DNA of 64,000 nt from positions 434,001-498,000 of the forward strand of contig NZ_CP082292.1 of the NCBI RefSeq assembly GCF_019880205.1. The letters are read 5' to 3'. The notes beneath the pieces were generated by a model. That model did not search any database, had not been told where the DNA came from, and worked only from the letters and a program-made list of their open reading frames with translations. Source of the DNA: Pantoea alfalfae. Lineage in GTDB: Bacteria > Pseudomonadota > Gammaproteobacteria > Enterobacterales > Enterobacteriaceae. This document shows, piece by piece, positions 27,116 through 41,848 of this stretch. The position numbers and the translations under genes are program-made. The stretch's first letter is position 1. Each line of letters opens with the position of its first letter.

Positions 27116-28606
27116 GTGGAAATGGAGAATCATGATCGCTTACGCCGGTCACTGTTAAAATTACCACTGTTAGCTGCGTTACCAGCTATTAGCTCTGCCA
27201 AAAGCCTGCCGCTATTATCGGGTAGTACACACCCACAACCCACAGGCAATAGCATGGAACGAACGTTATTACTAAAGAACGCTGAATGCGTGGTCTGCAT
27301 GGATGCCGAGCGTCGGGAAATACGTAACGCCAGTATTCTGATTAAAGGGAACCAAATCGTTGCGGTCGGGGAAGCAGGATCGTTACCTGATAGCGCGGAT
27401 GAAATGATTGACCTTCAGGGACACATTGTTATCCCCGGGCTGATCAATACGCATCATCACATGTATCAGAGCCTGACCCGGGCTATTCCTGCGGTACAAA
27501 ACGGCGAACTGTTCAACTGGCTGACCCACCTCTACCCACTGTGGCAGAACCTGACGCCTGAGATGATTCATATCTCAACGCAGATTTCGATGGCTGAGTT
27601 AATGCTCTCCGGTTGCACCACCACCAGTGACCATCTCTATGTCTACCCTAACGGTTGTAAGCTTGACGACAGCATTGAGGCTGCAGCACTGATGGGCATG
27701 CGTTTCCATGCCAGCCGGGGCAGCATGAGTGTGGGCAAATCCCTCGGAGGTCTGCCGCCCGATTCGCTGGTTGAGAATGAAGCCGCCATCATCAAGGATA
27801 CGCAGCGTGTGATTGAACGCTATCACGATGACAGCCACGGCTCGATGTTACGCATCGTGGTGGCCCCATGTTCACCGTTCTCAGTCAGTCGTGAACTGAT
27901 GAAACAATCCGCTGCACTGGCACGCAGCTTCAACGTCTCGATGCATACTCATCTGGCGGAGAACGACAACGATATCCGATATAGCCGCGAAAAGTTCCAC
28001 ATGACGCCAGCACAGTACGTTGAAGACCTCGGCTGGGTAGGGCCGGATGTCTGGCATGCACACTGCGTTAAACTGGATCAGTATGGTATGGAGCTCTTTG
28101 CACGCACCGGAACCGGCGTCGCACACTGTCCCTGTTCAAACATGCGGCTCGGTTCGGGCATTGCACCAATACGCCACATGTGCGATGCCGGTGTCCATGT
28201 CGGTATGGGCGTAGATGGGTCAGCCTCCAATGACAGCTCAGACATGATAGCGGAGGTACGTCAGGCAATGCTGTTACAACGCGTGGGTTTCGGCCCGGAT
28301 GCGATGACGGCTCGTCAGGCTCTGGAGCTGGCGACGCTGGGTGGAGCAAAAGTGCTGAATCGCGATGACGTGGGCGCCATTGCGCCGGGCATGATGGCTG
28401 ATCTGGCCATCTTTGATTTGAATCGCATTGGTCTTGCCGGGGCGGGGCACGATCCTGTCGCCGCCCTGGTGTTCTGTAATCCGGGGCAGGTCGCTTACAG
28501 CATCATCAACGGAAAAGTCAGGGTGCGAAACGGACAACTGGCCGGAATTGAACTGCCAGCCGTGCTGCATCAGCATAACCAACTGGCCAGAAAACTGGTT
28601 AGTTGA
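27116..28606 (+). CDS. Amidohydrolase, 8-oxoguanine deaminase-like, with Tat-like N-terminus
   Basis: Zinc-type deaminase or hydrolase of the ATZ/TRZ branch of the amidohydrolase superfamily (COG0402). Metal-site blocks: H113 and H115 in NTHHHMYQ, the HTHLAEN block (277-283), HAHC (314-317) and D367 in VDGSASND. The run MYQSLTRA...LFNWLTHLYPLWQNLTPE fits 8-oxoguanine deaminases, but substrate is inferred. It starts at a GTG (27116) with AAGGAA 8 nt upstream, giving a 46-residue N-terminal extension with RRSLLKLPLLAALPA, like a twin-arginine signal. An internal ATG at 27254 (MERTLLLKNAECVVCMD) is where cytosolic relatives would start. It lies between rpsQ and rplN, adjacent operons in E. coli. 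Confidence 0.85.
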   Translation: MEMENHDRLRRSLLKLPLLAALPAISSAKSLPLLSGSTHPQPTGNSMERTLLLKNAECVVCMDAERREIRNASILIKGNQIVAVGEAGSLPDSADEMIDLQGHIVIPGLINTHHHMYQSLTRAIPAVQNGELFNWLTHLYPLWQNLTPEMIHISTQISMAELMLSGCTTTSDHLYVYPNGCKLDDSIEAAALMGMRFHASRGSMSVGKSLGGLPPDSLVENEAAIIKDTQRVIERYHDDSHGSMLRIVVAPCSPFSVSRELMKQSAALARSFNVSMHTHLAENDNDIRYSREKFHMTPAQYVEDLGWVGPDVWHAHCVKLDQYGMELFARTGTGVAHCPCSNMRLGSGIAPIRHMCDAGVHVGMGVDGSASNDSSDMIAEVRQAMLLQRVGFGPDAMTARQALELATLGGAKVLNRDDVGAIAPGMMADLAIFDLNRIGLAGAGHDPVAALVFCNPGQVAYSIINGKVRVRNGQLAGIELPAVLHQHNQLARKLVS

Positions 28607-28657
28607 GTCATAAGGGCACTTTATTAGGGAGGCGACGAAAAATAAGGCAGATTACAT

Positions 28658-28686
28658 TTGCTACTGTTCGCACTATTCCCTAGAAT
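28658..28686 (+). promoter_or_regulatory. Putative sigma-70 promoter upstream of the spc operon
   Basis: TTGCTA (28658-28663), 17 nt, TAGAAT (28681-28686), followed by the GC-rich discriminator ACGCCC typical of growth-rate-controlled promoters. It lies about 50 nt after the amidohydrolase stop. Confidence 0.5.
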
Positions 28687-28692
28687 ACGCCC

Positions 28693-28744
28693 TCCCTGTC
28701 ATCAGGGAAAATCAGCGGCTCGATTGAGAGCCGTTTATTTTTTC
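28693..28744 (+). ncRNA. Candidate ~50-nt RNA or short attenuated leader
   Basis: Starting about 7 nt after the promoter at 28658-28686, the sequence forms a 6-bp hairpin (TCCCTG-TCAT-CAGGGA, 28693-28708). A second 6-bp hairpin (CGGCTC/GAGCCG, 28716-28733) follows, then TTTATTTTTT. Promoter, two stems and terminator in about 90 nt look like a small RNA unit. The second stem could equally be only the amidohydrolase terminator. Confidence 0.35.
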
Positions 28745-28767
28745 TACCCATCTGTGAGAACCGGTGT

Positions 28768-28773
28768 TACAAT
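28768..28773 (+). promoter_or_regulatory. spc operon promoter -10 element
   Basis: TACAAT within GGTGTTACAATGCCGCG, matching the known E. coli spc promoter region (GGTGTTATAATGCCGCG). From here to rplN the leader is nearly identical to E. coli. No good -35 is visible. Confidence 0.7.
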
Positions 28774-28842
28774 GCCGCGCCCTCAATTATGGGGCTTTCT
28801 AACGACCTGAGGTTTAGGTCCCGAAGTAGTAGTTGACATTAG

Positions 28843-30105
<1,263 letters not shown>

Positions 30106-30110
30106 GGTAG

Positions 30111-30425
<315 letters not shown>

Positions 30426-30439
30426 TTGTCACCAATTGA

Positions 30440-31760
<1,321 letters not shown>

Positions 31761-31765
31761 GGTAG

Positions 31766-32898
<1,133 letters not shown>

Positions 32899-32905
32899 GT
32901 AGCAG

Positions 32906-34237
32906 ATGGCTAAACAACCGGGATTAGATTTTCAAAGTGCCAAAGGTGGCTTTGGTGAGCTGAAACGCAGACTGCTGTTTGTAATCGGCGCACTCATTGT
33001 CTTCCGTATTGGCTCTTTTATTCCAATCCCTGGTATTGATGCCACTGTACTTGCCAAACTGCTTGAGCAACAGCGTGGCACCATCATTGAAATGTTTAAC
33101 ATGTTCTCTGGTGGTGCTCTCAGCCGTGCTTCTATTTTCGCACTGGGTATCATGCCGTATATTTCGGCATCGATTATCATCCAGTTATTAACGGTGGTTC
33201 ATCCGGCGTTAGCGGAAATTAAGAAAGAAGGTGAGGCTGGCCGTCGCAAGATTAGCCAGTACACCCGATACGGTACGTTGGTATTGGCCATATTTCAGTC
33301 GATCGGTATTGCTACCGGTCTGCCGAATATGCCAGGGATGCAAGGCCTGGTCATGAATCCAGGCTTTGCTTTCTACTTTACCGCTGTTGTGAGTCTGGTC
33401 TCAGGAACAATGTTCCTGATGTGGCTGGGCGAACAGATTACTGAGCGTGGTATCGGTAACGGTATTTCGATCATTATCTTCGCAGGTATTGTTGCGGGTC
33501 TTCCGCCGGCCATTGGCCATACCATCGAGCAAGCGCGGCAAGGCGACCTGCACTTCCTTCTGTTGCTGTTGGTTGCAGTACTCGTATTCGCAGTGACCTT
33601 CTTTGTTATCTTCGTTGAACGTGGTCAGCGCCGCATTGTGGTGAACTACGCAAAACGTCAGCAGGGTCGTCGCGTTTACGCTGCACAGAGCACACATTTA
33701 CCGTTGAAAGTGAATATGGCGGGTGTTATTCCAGCCATCTTTGCTTCCAGCATTATTCTGTTCCCGGCAACGATTGCATCGTGGTTTGGGGGCGGTACCG
33801 GTTGGAACTGGCTGACAACAATTTCGCTGTATTTGCAGCCAGGACAGCCGCTTTATGTGCTACTCTATGCGACTGCAATCATCTTCTTCTGTTTCTTCTA
33901 TACGGCGTTGGTTTTCAACCCACGTGAAACAGCAGATAACCTGAAGAAGTCTGGTGCATTCGTACCGGGAATTCGTCCGGGAGAGCAAACGGCGAAGTAT
34001 ATTGATAAAGTGATGACGCGACTGACCTTAATCGGCGCGCTGTATATTACTTTTATCTGCCTTATCCCGGAGTTCATGCGTGATGCGATGAAGGTTCCCT
34101 TCTACTTTGGCGGTACTTCACTGCTCATCGTAGTTGTCGTCATCATGGACTTTATGGCTCAAGTGCAAACTCTGATGATGTCTAGTCAGTATGAGTCGGC
34201 ACTGAAGAAAGCTAACCTGAAAGGCTACGGCCGTTAA
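32906..34237 (+). CDS. secY: Protein translocase channel subunit SecY
   Basis: Central pore of the SecYEG translocon in the inner membrane. The 443-residue protein has ten predicted transmembrane helices, the plug region after helix 1 ([20 protein letters not shown]) and the cytoplasmic loops that bind SecA and ribosomes ([20 protein letters not shown], residues about 250-270). Length and sequence are as in E. coli. It is embedded in the spc operon between rplO and rpmJ. Confidence 0.98.
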   Translation: MAKQPGLDFQSAKGGFGELKRRLLFVIGALIVFRIGSFIPIPGIDATVLAKLLEQQRGTIIEMFNMFSGGALSRASIFALGIMPYISASIIIQLLTVVHPALAEIKKEGEAGRRKISQYTRYGTLVLAIFQSIGIATGLPNMPGMQGLVMNPGFAFYFTAVVSLVSGTMFLMWLGEQITERGIGNGISIIIFAGIVAGLPPAIGHTIEQARQGDLHFLLLLLVAVLVFAVTFFVIFVERGQRRIVVNYAKRQQGRRVYAAQSTHLPLKVNMAGVIPAIFASSIILFPATIASWFGGGTGWNWLTTISLYLQPGQPLYVLLYATAIIFFCFFYTALVFNPRETADNLKKSGAFVPGIRPGEQTAKYIDKVMTRLTLIGALYITFICLIPEFMRDAMKVPFYFGGTSLLIVVVVIMDFMAQVQTLMMSSQYESALKKANLKGYGR

Positions 34238-34269
34238 TTCAGTTGGTTGAGAAGTTACGGAGAGTAAAA

Positions 34270-34386
34270 ATGAAAGTTCGTGCTTCCGTCAAGAGATTAT
34301 GTCGTAACTGCAAAATCATTCGTCGCGACGGTGTCGTACGTGTGATCTGCAGCGCCGAGCCAAAGCATAAACAGCGCCAAGGCTGA
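34270..34386 (+). CDS. rpmJ: 50S ribosomal protein L36 (zinc-binding form)
   Basis: L36, 38 residues, read directly from the ATG at 34270 ([20 protein letters not shown]) to TGA at 34384. The zinc ligands C11, C14, C27 and H33 are present, so this is the zinc-containing form rather than the zinc-free paralogue. It closes the spc operon and is separated from the alpha operon by a promoter, a hairpin and the S4-binding leader. Confidence 0.97.
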   Translation: MKVRASVKRLCRNCKIIRRDGVVRVICSAEPKHKQRQG

Positions 34387-34404
34387 TTTTGTCACATATT
34401 TTTC

Positions 34405-34433
34405 TTGCAAAGTCGGGTTGAGCTGGCTAGATT
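34405..34433 (+). promoter_or_regulatory. Alpha operon promoter
   Basis: TTGCAA (34405-34410), 17 nt, TAGATT (34428-34433). The stretch is nearly identical to that of E. coli. The -10 overlaps the following hairpin. Confidence 0.5.
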
Positions 34434-34450
34434 AGCCAGCCAATCTTTTG
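34422..34450 (+). terminator. Hairpin at the end of the spc operon
   Basis: GCTGGCTA/TAGCCAGC stem with a 3-nt loop followed by CAATCTTTT. Likely a partial intrinsic terminator between rpmJ and rpsM. Confidence 0.55.
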
Positions 34451-34457
34451 TATGTCA

Positions 34458-34545
34458 GTACGTTTCCATTTGAGTATCCTGAAAACGGGCTTTTCAGCAT
34501 GGGACGTGCTTGTTTAATTATAGGAGTGCATAGTGGCCCGTATAG
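34458..34545 (+). promoter_or_regulatory. Alpha operon leader, S4-binding pseudoknot
   Basis: The leader and first codons of rpsM match the E. coli alpha-operon RNA (Rfam Alpha_RBS), where S4 locks a nested pseudoknot and represses translation. Key pieces GTTTCCATTTGAGTATCC and GAAAACGGGCTTTTCAGC are conserved; the start codon is GTG. Confidence 0.8.
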
Positions 34546-34889
34546 CAGGCATTAACATTCCTGATCAAAAACATACCGTTATCGCATTAACTTCGATCTT
34601 CGGTATTGGTAAAACCCGTTCAAAAGCCATCTGCGCTTCTACGGGTATTGCTGAAAATGTTAAGATCAGTGAGCTGTCTGAAGAACAAATTGATCAGCTG
34701 CGTGATGCAGTTGCGAAATTCGTTGTAGAAGGTGATCTGCGCCGTGAAATCACCCTGAGCATCAAGCGTCTTATGGACCTTGGTTGCTACCGTGGTTTGC
34801 GCCATCGTCGTGGTCTTCCGGTTCGCGGTCAGCGTACTAAGACCAACGCACGTACCCGTAAGGGTCCGCGTAAACCGATCAAGAAATAA
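34533..34889 (+). CDS. rpsM: 30S ribosomal protein S13
   Basis: S13 (118 residues) contacts P-site tRNA with its basic tail and the 50S head bridge. The start is GTG, inside the S4-regulated pseudoknot, with AGGAG 7 nt upstream. First gene of the alpha operon, 16 nt before rpsK. Confidence 0.98.
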   Translation: MARIAGINIPDQKHTVIALTSIFGIGKTRSKAICASTGIAENVKISELSEEQIDQLRDAVAKFVVEGDLRREITLSIKRLMDLGCYRGLRHRRGLPVRGQRTKTNARTRKGPRKPIKK

Positions 34890-34902
34890 TCGGGGTGAGT
34901 AA

Positions 34903-35295
<393 letters not shown>

Positions 35296-35309
35296 CGCCC
35301 GTTTTTTAG

Positions 35310-35948
<639 letters not shown>

Positions 35949-35973
35949 AGCTTAGTACCAAAGAGAGGACACA

Positions 35974-36963
35974 ATGCAGGGTTCTGTGACAGAGTTTCTA
36001 AAACCGCGCCTGGTAGATATCGAGCAAGTGAGTTCGACGCACGCCAAGGTGACCCTTGAGCCTTTAGAGCGTGGCTTTGGCCATACTCTTGGTAACGCAC
36101 TGCGCCGTATTCTGCTTTCATCCATGCCGGGTTGCGCGGTGACCGAGGTTGAAATTGATGGTGTACTTCATGAGTACAGCACCAAAGAGGGCGTACAGGA
36201 AGATATCCTGGAAATCCTGCTCAACCTGAAAGGGCTGGCGGTAAGAGTTCAGGGTAAAGATGAAGTTATTCTGACCCTGAATAAATCTGGCATTGGCCCT
36301 GTGACTGCAGCCGACATTACCCATGATGGTGATGTCGAAATCGTCAAGCCTCAGCATGTCATTTGCCATCTGACCGATGAGAACGCGGCTATCAGCATGC
36401 GTATCAAAGTTCAGCGTGGACGTGGCTATGTGCCGGCTTCTGCCCGAATTCATTCGGAAGAAGATGAGCGCCCAATCGGCCGCCTGTTAGTTGACGCTTG
36501 CTATAGCCCTGTAGACCGTATCGCCTACAATGTTGAAGCAGCGCGAGTAGAGCAGCGCACCGACCTGGACAAGCTGGTCATCGAAATGGAAACCAACGGC
36601 ACAATCGATCCTGAAGAGGCGATTCGTCGTGCGGCAACCATTCTGGCAGAACAACTTGAAGCTTTCGTTGACTTACGTGATGTACGTCAGCCGGAAGTTA
36701 AAGAAGAGAAACCAGAATTCGATCCGATCCTGCTGCGCCCTGTTGACGATCTGGAATTGACTGTCCGCTCTGCTAACTGCCTTAAGGCAGAAGCTATCCA
36801 CTACATCGGTGATCTGGTACAGCGTACCGAGGTTGAGCTGCTTAAAACGCCTAACCTTGGTAAAAAATCTCTTACTGAGATTAAAGATGTGCTGGCTTCG
36901 CGTGGTCTTTCTCTGGGCATGCGCCTTGAGAACTGGCCGCCAGCAAGCATTGCTGATGAATAA
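35974..36963 (+). CDS. rpoA: RNA polymerase subunit alpha
   Basis: Alpha subunit (329 residues) that dimerises to nucleate core polymerase assembly. The N-terminal assembly domain covers residues about 1-235. A flexible linker ([11 protein letters not shown]) follows, then the C-terminal domain (residues about 250-329) that binds UP elements and activators, with the conserved block [20 protein letters not shown]. Length equals E. coli. Confidence 0.98.
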
Positions 36964-36979
36964 TCAGATCACAGGTTAA

Positions 36980-37390
<411 letters not shown>

Positions 37391-37403
37391 TCTGTAGCAA
37401 CGT

Positions 37404-37429
37404 AAAAAACCCGCTTCGGCGGGTTTTTT
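37404..37429 (+). terminator. Alpha operon terminator
   Basis: AAAAAACCCGC-TTCG-GCGGGTTTTTT, a symmetric stem-loop with TTCG tetraloop just after rplQ. Confidence 0.93.
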
Positions 37430-37486
37430 ATTGCCTGAAATTTACTACCTTAGAACTTACTCTTTTCATGTTCAAAGGAGCTAACT

Positions 37487-37858
37487 ATGTGGCTGGTTGA
37501 TGAACTTGCTGAACAGCACATCAAAGCGGCGCTGGAAAAAGGCGAGCTGAGTAATCTTCCCGGCTCTGGTAAGCCACTGCAGCTGGATGATGACAGTCAT
37601 GTTCCGCCTGAGTTAAGAGCGGGCTACCGGTTGCTGAAAAATTCGGGCTTTCTGCCGCCGGAGCTTGAGCTCAGACGTGAAGCCTTGGAAGTTAACGATC
37701 TTATTCGCAACCTCGATCCTGCGGATCAACACTATCAGGATCATTGTCATCGGCTTCAGGTGCTGGAGCTAAGATTACGCCAGGCGGGTATCAGTACCGA
37801 TTTTCTTCATGGCAGTTATTCTACTGCTATTGAGCATCGTTTCCGCGAGGAGGAGTAA
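37487..37858 (+). CDS. yhdN: DUF1992 family protein YhdN
   Basis: Protein of the DUF1992 family (related to a conserved part of DnaJ-like protein DNAJC28), function unknown. The 123-residue sequence opens MWLVDELAEQHIKAALEKGELSNLPGSGKPL, the family hallmark region, over residues 1-31. Its TAA directly abuts the ATG of zntR, so the pair is a two-gene operon as in E. coli. Confidence 0.9.
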   Translation: MWLVDELAEQHIKAALEKGELSNLPGSGKPLQLDDDSHVPPELRAGYRLLKNSGFLPPELELRREALEVNDLIRNLDPADQHYQDHCHRLQVLELRLRQAGISTDFLHGSYSTAIEHRFREEE

Positions 37859-38275
37859 ATGTTTCGCATCGGTCAGTTAGCTAAGCTTGCAGAGGTGACG
37901 CCAGACACCATCCGTTTTTATGAAAAACAGCAGATGATGGATCATGACGGTCGTACGGAAGGGGGATTTCGCCTTTATACCGAGGCCGATCTTCAGCGTC
38001 TGAAATTTATTCGCTACGGTCGTAAACTCGGATTTAGCCTTGAAGCCATCAGAGAGCTACTTTCTATAAGGGTCGATCCTGCGCATCATACCTGTCAGGA
38101 ATCGAAAGCGATCGTTGAAAAACGGCTAAGTGAAGTGGCTCAGATGATCGCAGAATTGGAAACGATGCAACGTTCTCTGCGTCACCTCTCGGACGCGTGT
38201 TGTGGTGACAGTCACAGTAGCATTTCGTGCTCAATTCTTGAGGCGCTTGAGCGGGGAGAGGCATTGAGTAAATAA
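37859..38275 (+). CDS. zntR: MerR-family zinc-responsive regulator ZntR
   Basis: Activator that senses zinc and distorts the promoter of the zinc exporter gene zntA. N-terminal MerR helix-turn-helix ([21 protein letters not shown]), a long dimerisation helix and the metal-binding loop are present. The zinc ligands are at C79, C114, C115, H119 and C124, exactly the E. coli positions. Length is 138 residues. zntA itself is not in the window. Confidence 0.95.
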   Translation: MFRIGQLAKLAEVTPDTIRFYEKQQMMDHDGRTEGGFRLYTEADLQRLKFIRYGRKLGFSLEAIRELLSIRVDPAHHTCQESKAIVEKRLSEVAQMIAELETMQRSLRHLSDACCGDSHSSISCSILEALERGEALSK

Positions 38276-38334
38276 GCATCTTGTTATTTTGCTGCAATGG
38301 AATAGAGTATCTGACCATCTCGACAGGAGGCGTT

Positions 38335-38742
38335 ATGAGTAAATATCAGCACACTAAAGGGCAAATTCGCGATAACGCGATTCAGGCTCTGCTGCACGAC
38401 CCGTTATTTCGACAGCGTATTGAACAGAAGCAAAAGGGTAAGGGCAGTTTTAAGCGGAAAGAGAAACATGGTAAGGGGACGGGATGGGAGGGCAGTGATA
38501 AGAAAGCGTCTTATCACTGCCCTTCTACTTTTTCAGTAAAAAAAACGCCGTTGAGGCGGCTTATTCACTATACCCGGGTGTTCTGCTGTTTCAGCAGATC
38601 GCGGATTTCAGTCAGTAAAACTTCTTCATTAGACGGTTTAGCAACCGGCTTCTCCACTTCTTTTTTCTTATACAGACGATTCATCAACTTAATCGCCATA
38701 AAGATCGCGAAAGCGATAATGACGAAATCAAAGATGGTCTGA
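38335..38742 (+). CDS. arfA: Alternative ribosome-rescue factor ArfA (stop-less before hairpin)
   Basis: ArfA rescues ribosomes stalled on mRNAs lacking stop codons by recruiting RF2. The start [20 protein letters not shown], with AGGAGG upstream, and the [15 protein letters not shown] region match the family. After about 51 codons the frame enters a 14-bp hairpin with no stop. The frame stays open to TGA at 38740-38742, through the mscL antisense strand, so the given end is only the next in-frame stop. In relatives a hairpin truncates the mRNA (RNase III cleavage or termination), making active ArfA from a non-stop message when tmRNA fails. The same design is evident here. Confidence 0.88.
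   Translation: MSKYQHTKGQIRDNAIQALLHDPLFRQRIEQKQKGKGSFKRKEKHGKGTGWEGSDKKASYHCPSTFSVKKTPLRRLIHYTRVFCCFSRSRISVSKTSSLDGLATGFSTSFFLYRRFINLIAIKIAKAIMTKSKMV
38490..38535 (+). terminator. Hairpin inside the arfA frame
   Basis: GGGCAGTGATAAGA/TCTTATCACTGCCC, a perfect 14-bp stem with a 5-nt loop, then TTCTACTTTTTC. It can serve as an intrinsic terminator and is long enough to be a possible RNase III substrate. Confidence 0.8.
38538..38560 (-). terminator. mscL terminator
   Basis: On the minus strand GCCG-CCTCAA-CGGC is followed by eight T, 8 nt downstream of the mscL stop. Confidence 0.7.
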
Positions 38743-38978
38743 AGGAAGATACCGTACTGCATAACAACAGCTGGCGCATCGCCTGTTGCGGGCTTAAGAA
38801 CCCATGCGAATGATTTGAAATCGACTCCACCGATCAGCAAGCCTAATGGTGGCATGATGATATTAGCGACTAATGATGAAACGATTTTACCGAATGCTGC
38901 ACCGATGATAACACCCACGGCTAAATCCATTACGTTGCCGCGCATTGCGAAATCACGAAACTCTTTGATTAAACTCAT
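38568..38978 (-). CDS. mscL: Large-conductance mechanosensitive channel MscL
   Basis: Pentameric inner-membrane channel that opens under high membrane tension to release osmolytes. The 136-residue protein has the N-terminal helix [15 protein letters not shown], pore helix [19 protein letters not shown], a periplasmic loop, the second membrane helix ([18 protein letters not shown]) and the charged cytoplasmic bundle. The frame is open 24 codons further upstream, but family length and an AGGAGATAAG before the ATG fix the start at 38978. Confidence 0.96.
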   Translation of the reverse strand: MSLIKEFRDFAMRGNVMDLAVGVIIGAAFGKIVSSLVANIIMPPLGLLIGGVDFKSFAWVLKPATGDAPAVVMQYGIFLQTIFDFVIIAFAIFMAIKLMNRLYKKKEVEKPVAKPSNEEVLLTEIRDLLKQQNTRV

Positions 38979-39102
38979 ACTTATCTCCTTGCCCAAGCCA
39001 ACGCCATAAAGTCTAACAAACCTCACTGTTTTTGCCATCAACACAGCCAATTAAGCGGCAGTTTTGCATGCAGCATTCAGAGTTAGCCTGTAAAAGCGGC
39101 AT

Positions 39103-40479
39103 TTACAGGAAAAACGGACTCGGCTGGAAGAGGCGTTCCACATCTGACACGAATTTCTTGTCGGTCAGGAACATGATGACATGATCGCCTTGTTCAATAC
39201 GCAGGTTATCATTGGCAATCATCACATCATCACCACGAACGACTGCGCCAATAATGGTCCCTGGCGGCAGTTTGATGTCATCAATCGAACGACCCACAAC
39301 GCGTGACGTCGACTCGTCACCGTGCGCTATCGCTTCGATCGCCTCTGCAATACCGCGTCGTAATGATGAAACGCCTACGATATCCGCTTTGCGCACATGA
39401 CCCAGCAGAGCCGAGATTGTGGCTTGCTGAGGGGAAATAGCGATATCGATGACGCTGCCCTGGACCAGATCGACGTAAGCGCGGCGTTGAATCAGTACCA
39501 TCACTTTTTTCGCACCCATCTTTTTCGCCAGCATGGCTGACATGATGTTGGCTTCATCATCGTTGGTGACGGCGATAAACAGATCGACCTGCTCAACGTG
39601 TTCTTCAGCGAGCAGCTCCTGATCGGACGCATCGCCATAAAACACCACGGTGTCATGCAGATGTTCTGCGAGTTCCGCTGCGCGCTGGGGATTCCGCTCA
39701 ATCAGCTTAACGCTGTAGTGCTTCTCAAGCCGCTGCGCCAGACCGAAACCGATGTTGCCGCCACCGACCAGCATAATCCGTTTATAAGGTTTCTCCAGCC
39801 GCTGCATTTCACTCATCACCGCACGAATGTTCTGGCTGGCAGCGATGAAGAACACTTCATCACCGGCTTCTACGATGGTTGAACCCTGCGGACGAATAGG
39901 GCGATCCTGGCGGAATATAGCGGCTACGCGCGTATCAATGTGTGGCATGTGCTCACGCATGATCGAGAGCGGATTTCCCACCAGCGGCCCGCCATAATAG
40001 GCTTTTACCACTGCCAGACTGACTTTTCCTTCAGCAAAGTTAACCACCTGCAATGCGCCAGGATACTGAATCAGACGGTAAATGTTGTCGATGACCAACT
40101 GCTCAGGGGAGATCAGATGATCGATAGGCACTGCTTCAGGTATAAACAACTTGTCTGCATCACGCAGATAGTCGGCCGCACGGATACGGGCGATGCGATT
40201 CGGCGTATTGAAAAGCGAATAAGCAATTTGGCAGGCGATCATGTTGGTTTCATCCGAGTTGGTTACAGCAACCAGCATGTCGGCATCTTCTGCACCCGCC
40301 TCACGCAAAATTCTCGGATGGGAACCATGACCCTGAACCACGCGCAGATCGAATTTGTCCTGCAGATGACGCAGGCGCGAAGAGTCAGTATCGACAACCG
40401 TGATGTCGTTGTTCTCACCTACCAGATTTTCTGCCAGGGTTCCGCCAACCTGTCCTGCACCCAGAATGATTATTTTCAT
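39103..40479 (-). CDS. trkA: Trk potassium uptake regulatory subunit TrkA
   Basis: Peripheral membrane protein that binds NAD(H) and controls the TrkH/TrkG potassium channels. The 458 residues form two RCK units, each with a Rossmann nucleotide-binding part ([17 protein letters not shown] at the N-terminus and [17 protein letters not shown] near residue 235) and a TrkA-C domain. Length equals E. coli. It lies 18 nt downstream of rsmB on the same strand. Confidence 0.97.
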   Translation of the reverse strand: MKIIILGAGQVGGTLAENLVGENNDITVVDTDSSRLRHLQDKFDLRVVQGHGSHPRILREAGAEDADMLVAVTNSDETNMIACQIAYSLFNTPNRIARIRAADYLRDADKLFIPEAVPIDHLISPEQLVIDNIYRLIQYPGALQVVNFAEGKVSLAVVKAYYGGPLVGNPLSIMREHMPHIDTRVAAIFRQDRPIRPQGSTIVEAGDEVFFIAASQNIRAVMSEMQRLEKPYKRIMLVGGGNIGFGLAQRLEKHYSVKLIERNPQRAAELAEHLHDTVVFYGDASDQELLAEEHVEQVDLFIAVTNDDEANIMSAMLAKKMGAKKVMVLIQRRAYVDLVQGSVIDIAISPQQATISALLGHVRKADIVGVSSLRRGIAEAIEAIAHGDESTSRVVGRSIDDIKLPPGTIIGAVVRGDDVMIANDNLRIEQGDHVIMFLTDKKFVSDVERLFQPSPFFL

Positions 40480-40497
40480 CGCTTATCAATACTCATC

Positions 40498-41799
40498 TCA
40501 GTTTGTACCCGATTTCTTTATCAGCTTAGCGTAGAAGAAACCATCTCCGCCCTCGGCTTCCGGGAATACCTGCAACCCGTTAGCGGACGCATCCCACAAC
40601 GGTTCCGCCTGGGCGTCGTGCTGGCGTTGCAGGAAAGCGTCTATCTGCTGATGATTCTCTTCTGGCAGGATAGAGCAGGTCGCATAAATCAGCGTACCGC
40701 CGGGTTTAAGGTGTGGCCAGATAGCATCAAGAATTTCGCTCTGAAGCTTTGCCAGCTCAGCGATATCACGATCGCGACGCAGCCACTTAATGTCGGGATG
40801 GCGTCGGATAACACCGGTTGCAGAGCAGGGCGCATCCAGCAGAATCCGGTCAAACTGACGATTACCGCACCACTGCTGCGGCGTCCGTCCATCACCCTGT
40901 TTAATGTCTGCTTTCATGCCCAGTCGCTGCAGATTCTCCTCCACGCGTTTAAGGCGTTGCGCATCCACGTCGACGGCCATTACATGGGCTTCCGGCGCGA
41001 TTTCAAGGATGTGGGTCGTTTTGCCGCCGGGAGCCGCGCATAAATCCAGGATCTGTTCGCCGTTTTGCGGTTCAAGCAGTAACGCACAGCGCTGAGCGGA
41101 CAAATCCTGCACGGTTACCCAACCCCGATCAAACCCAGGTAACTGACTGACGGGGGCAGGGGCGTCAAGCCGCAGCGCATCCGGCACGTCGTCAGCCGGT
41201 TGTGCATTCCTGCCACTTTCAACCAGCTTGTGCAGCCACGCGTCACGATCCTGGTGCTGACGGTTAATCCGCAGCCACATCGGCGGACGCAGATTATTGG
41301 CTTCCACAATCTGTTGCCACTGTTCCGGCCAGACATGCTGCAATCGCTTTAGCAGCCATCCCGGATGCAGATAACGCTGTGGGCCATCCTGAATGCTGGC
41401 GAGCAGCTCTTCCCGCTGGCGCTGAAACTGGCGTAATACACCATTTAATAAGCCTTTCAGGCTGGTACGCTTCAGGACTTCGGCGCCCGCGACGGTTTCT
41501 GCCAGTGCGGCATGGGCAGGTACGCGGGTATATTCCAGCTGATAAAGACCGACCATAATCAGATAGTGCAGAACCCGCTGTTTGCCTGTCAGTGGACGCT
41601 CCATCAGTTTGCCGATTAGCGCTTCCAGCTGCGGCAATGTGCGCAATACGCCAAAACAGATTTCCTGCACTAACGCGCTATCTTTGTCAGAGAGTTTTTT
41701 CTGGGCGGCGGGGAGTGCCGTATTCAGGGATTCGCCCTTGTCGACAACGCGCTCAATAAGTTGAGCGGAGAGGCTACGCAGGTTGATTGATTTAGTCAT
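40498..41799 (-). CDS. rsmB: 16S rRNA m5C967 methyltransferase RsmB
   Basis: Methylates C967 of 16S rRNA using S-adenosylmethionine. The N-terminal NusB-like RNA-binding domain covers residues about 1-140 and the Rossmann methyltransferase domain about 225-433, with SAM-binding [15 protein letters not shown]. The two conserved cysteines are seen in [18 protein letters not shown] and [11 protein letters not shown]. Length is 433 residues (429 in E. coli). A hairpin with T-rich tail lies between fmt and this gene. Confidence 0.96.
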   Translation of the reverse strand: MTKSINLRSLSAQLIERVVDKGESLNTALPAAQKKLSDKDSALVQEICFGVLRTLPQLEALIGKLMERPLTGKQRVLHYLIMVGLYQLEYTRVPAHAALAETVAGAEVLKRTSLKGLLNGVLRQFQRQREELLASIQDGPQRYLHPGWLLKRLQHVWPEQWQQIVEANNLRPPMWLRINRQHQDRDAWLHKLVESGRNAQPADDVPDALRLDAPAPVSQLPGFDRGWVTVQDLSAQRCALLLEPQNGEQILDLCAAPGGKTTHILEIAPEAHVMAVDVDAQRLKRVEENLQRLGMKADIKQGDGRTPQQWCGNRQFDRILLDAPCSATGVIRRHPDIKWLRRDRDIAELAKLQSEILDAIWPHLKPGGTLIYATCSILPEENHQQIDAFLQRQHDAQAEPLWDASANGLQVFPEAEGGDGFFYAKLIKKSGTN

Positions 41800-41813
41800 A
41801 AGGTTTTGTCATC

Positions 41814-41842
41814 AAACAAAAGGCCCGGTGAGTGACCGGGCC
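41814..41842 (-). terminator. Hairpin between fmt and rsmB
   Basis: Minus strand: GGCCCGGT-CACTC-ACCGGGCC followed by TTTTGTTT, 7 nt downstream of the fmt stop. It looks like an intrinsic terminator that would partly separate def-fmt from rsmB-trkA. Confidence 0.6.
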
Positions 41843-41848
41843 TGAGAG

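Noticed and set aside
39940-41043. 367-codon plus-strand frame opposite trkA/rsmB
   Set aside because: It crosses the junction of two well-supported minus-strand genes and has no recognisable domain or ribosome-binding site.
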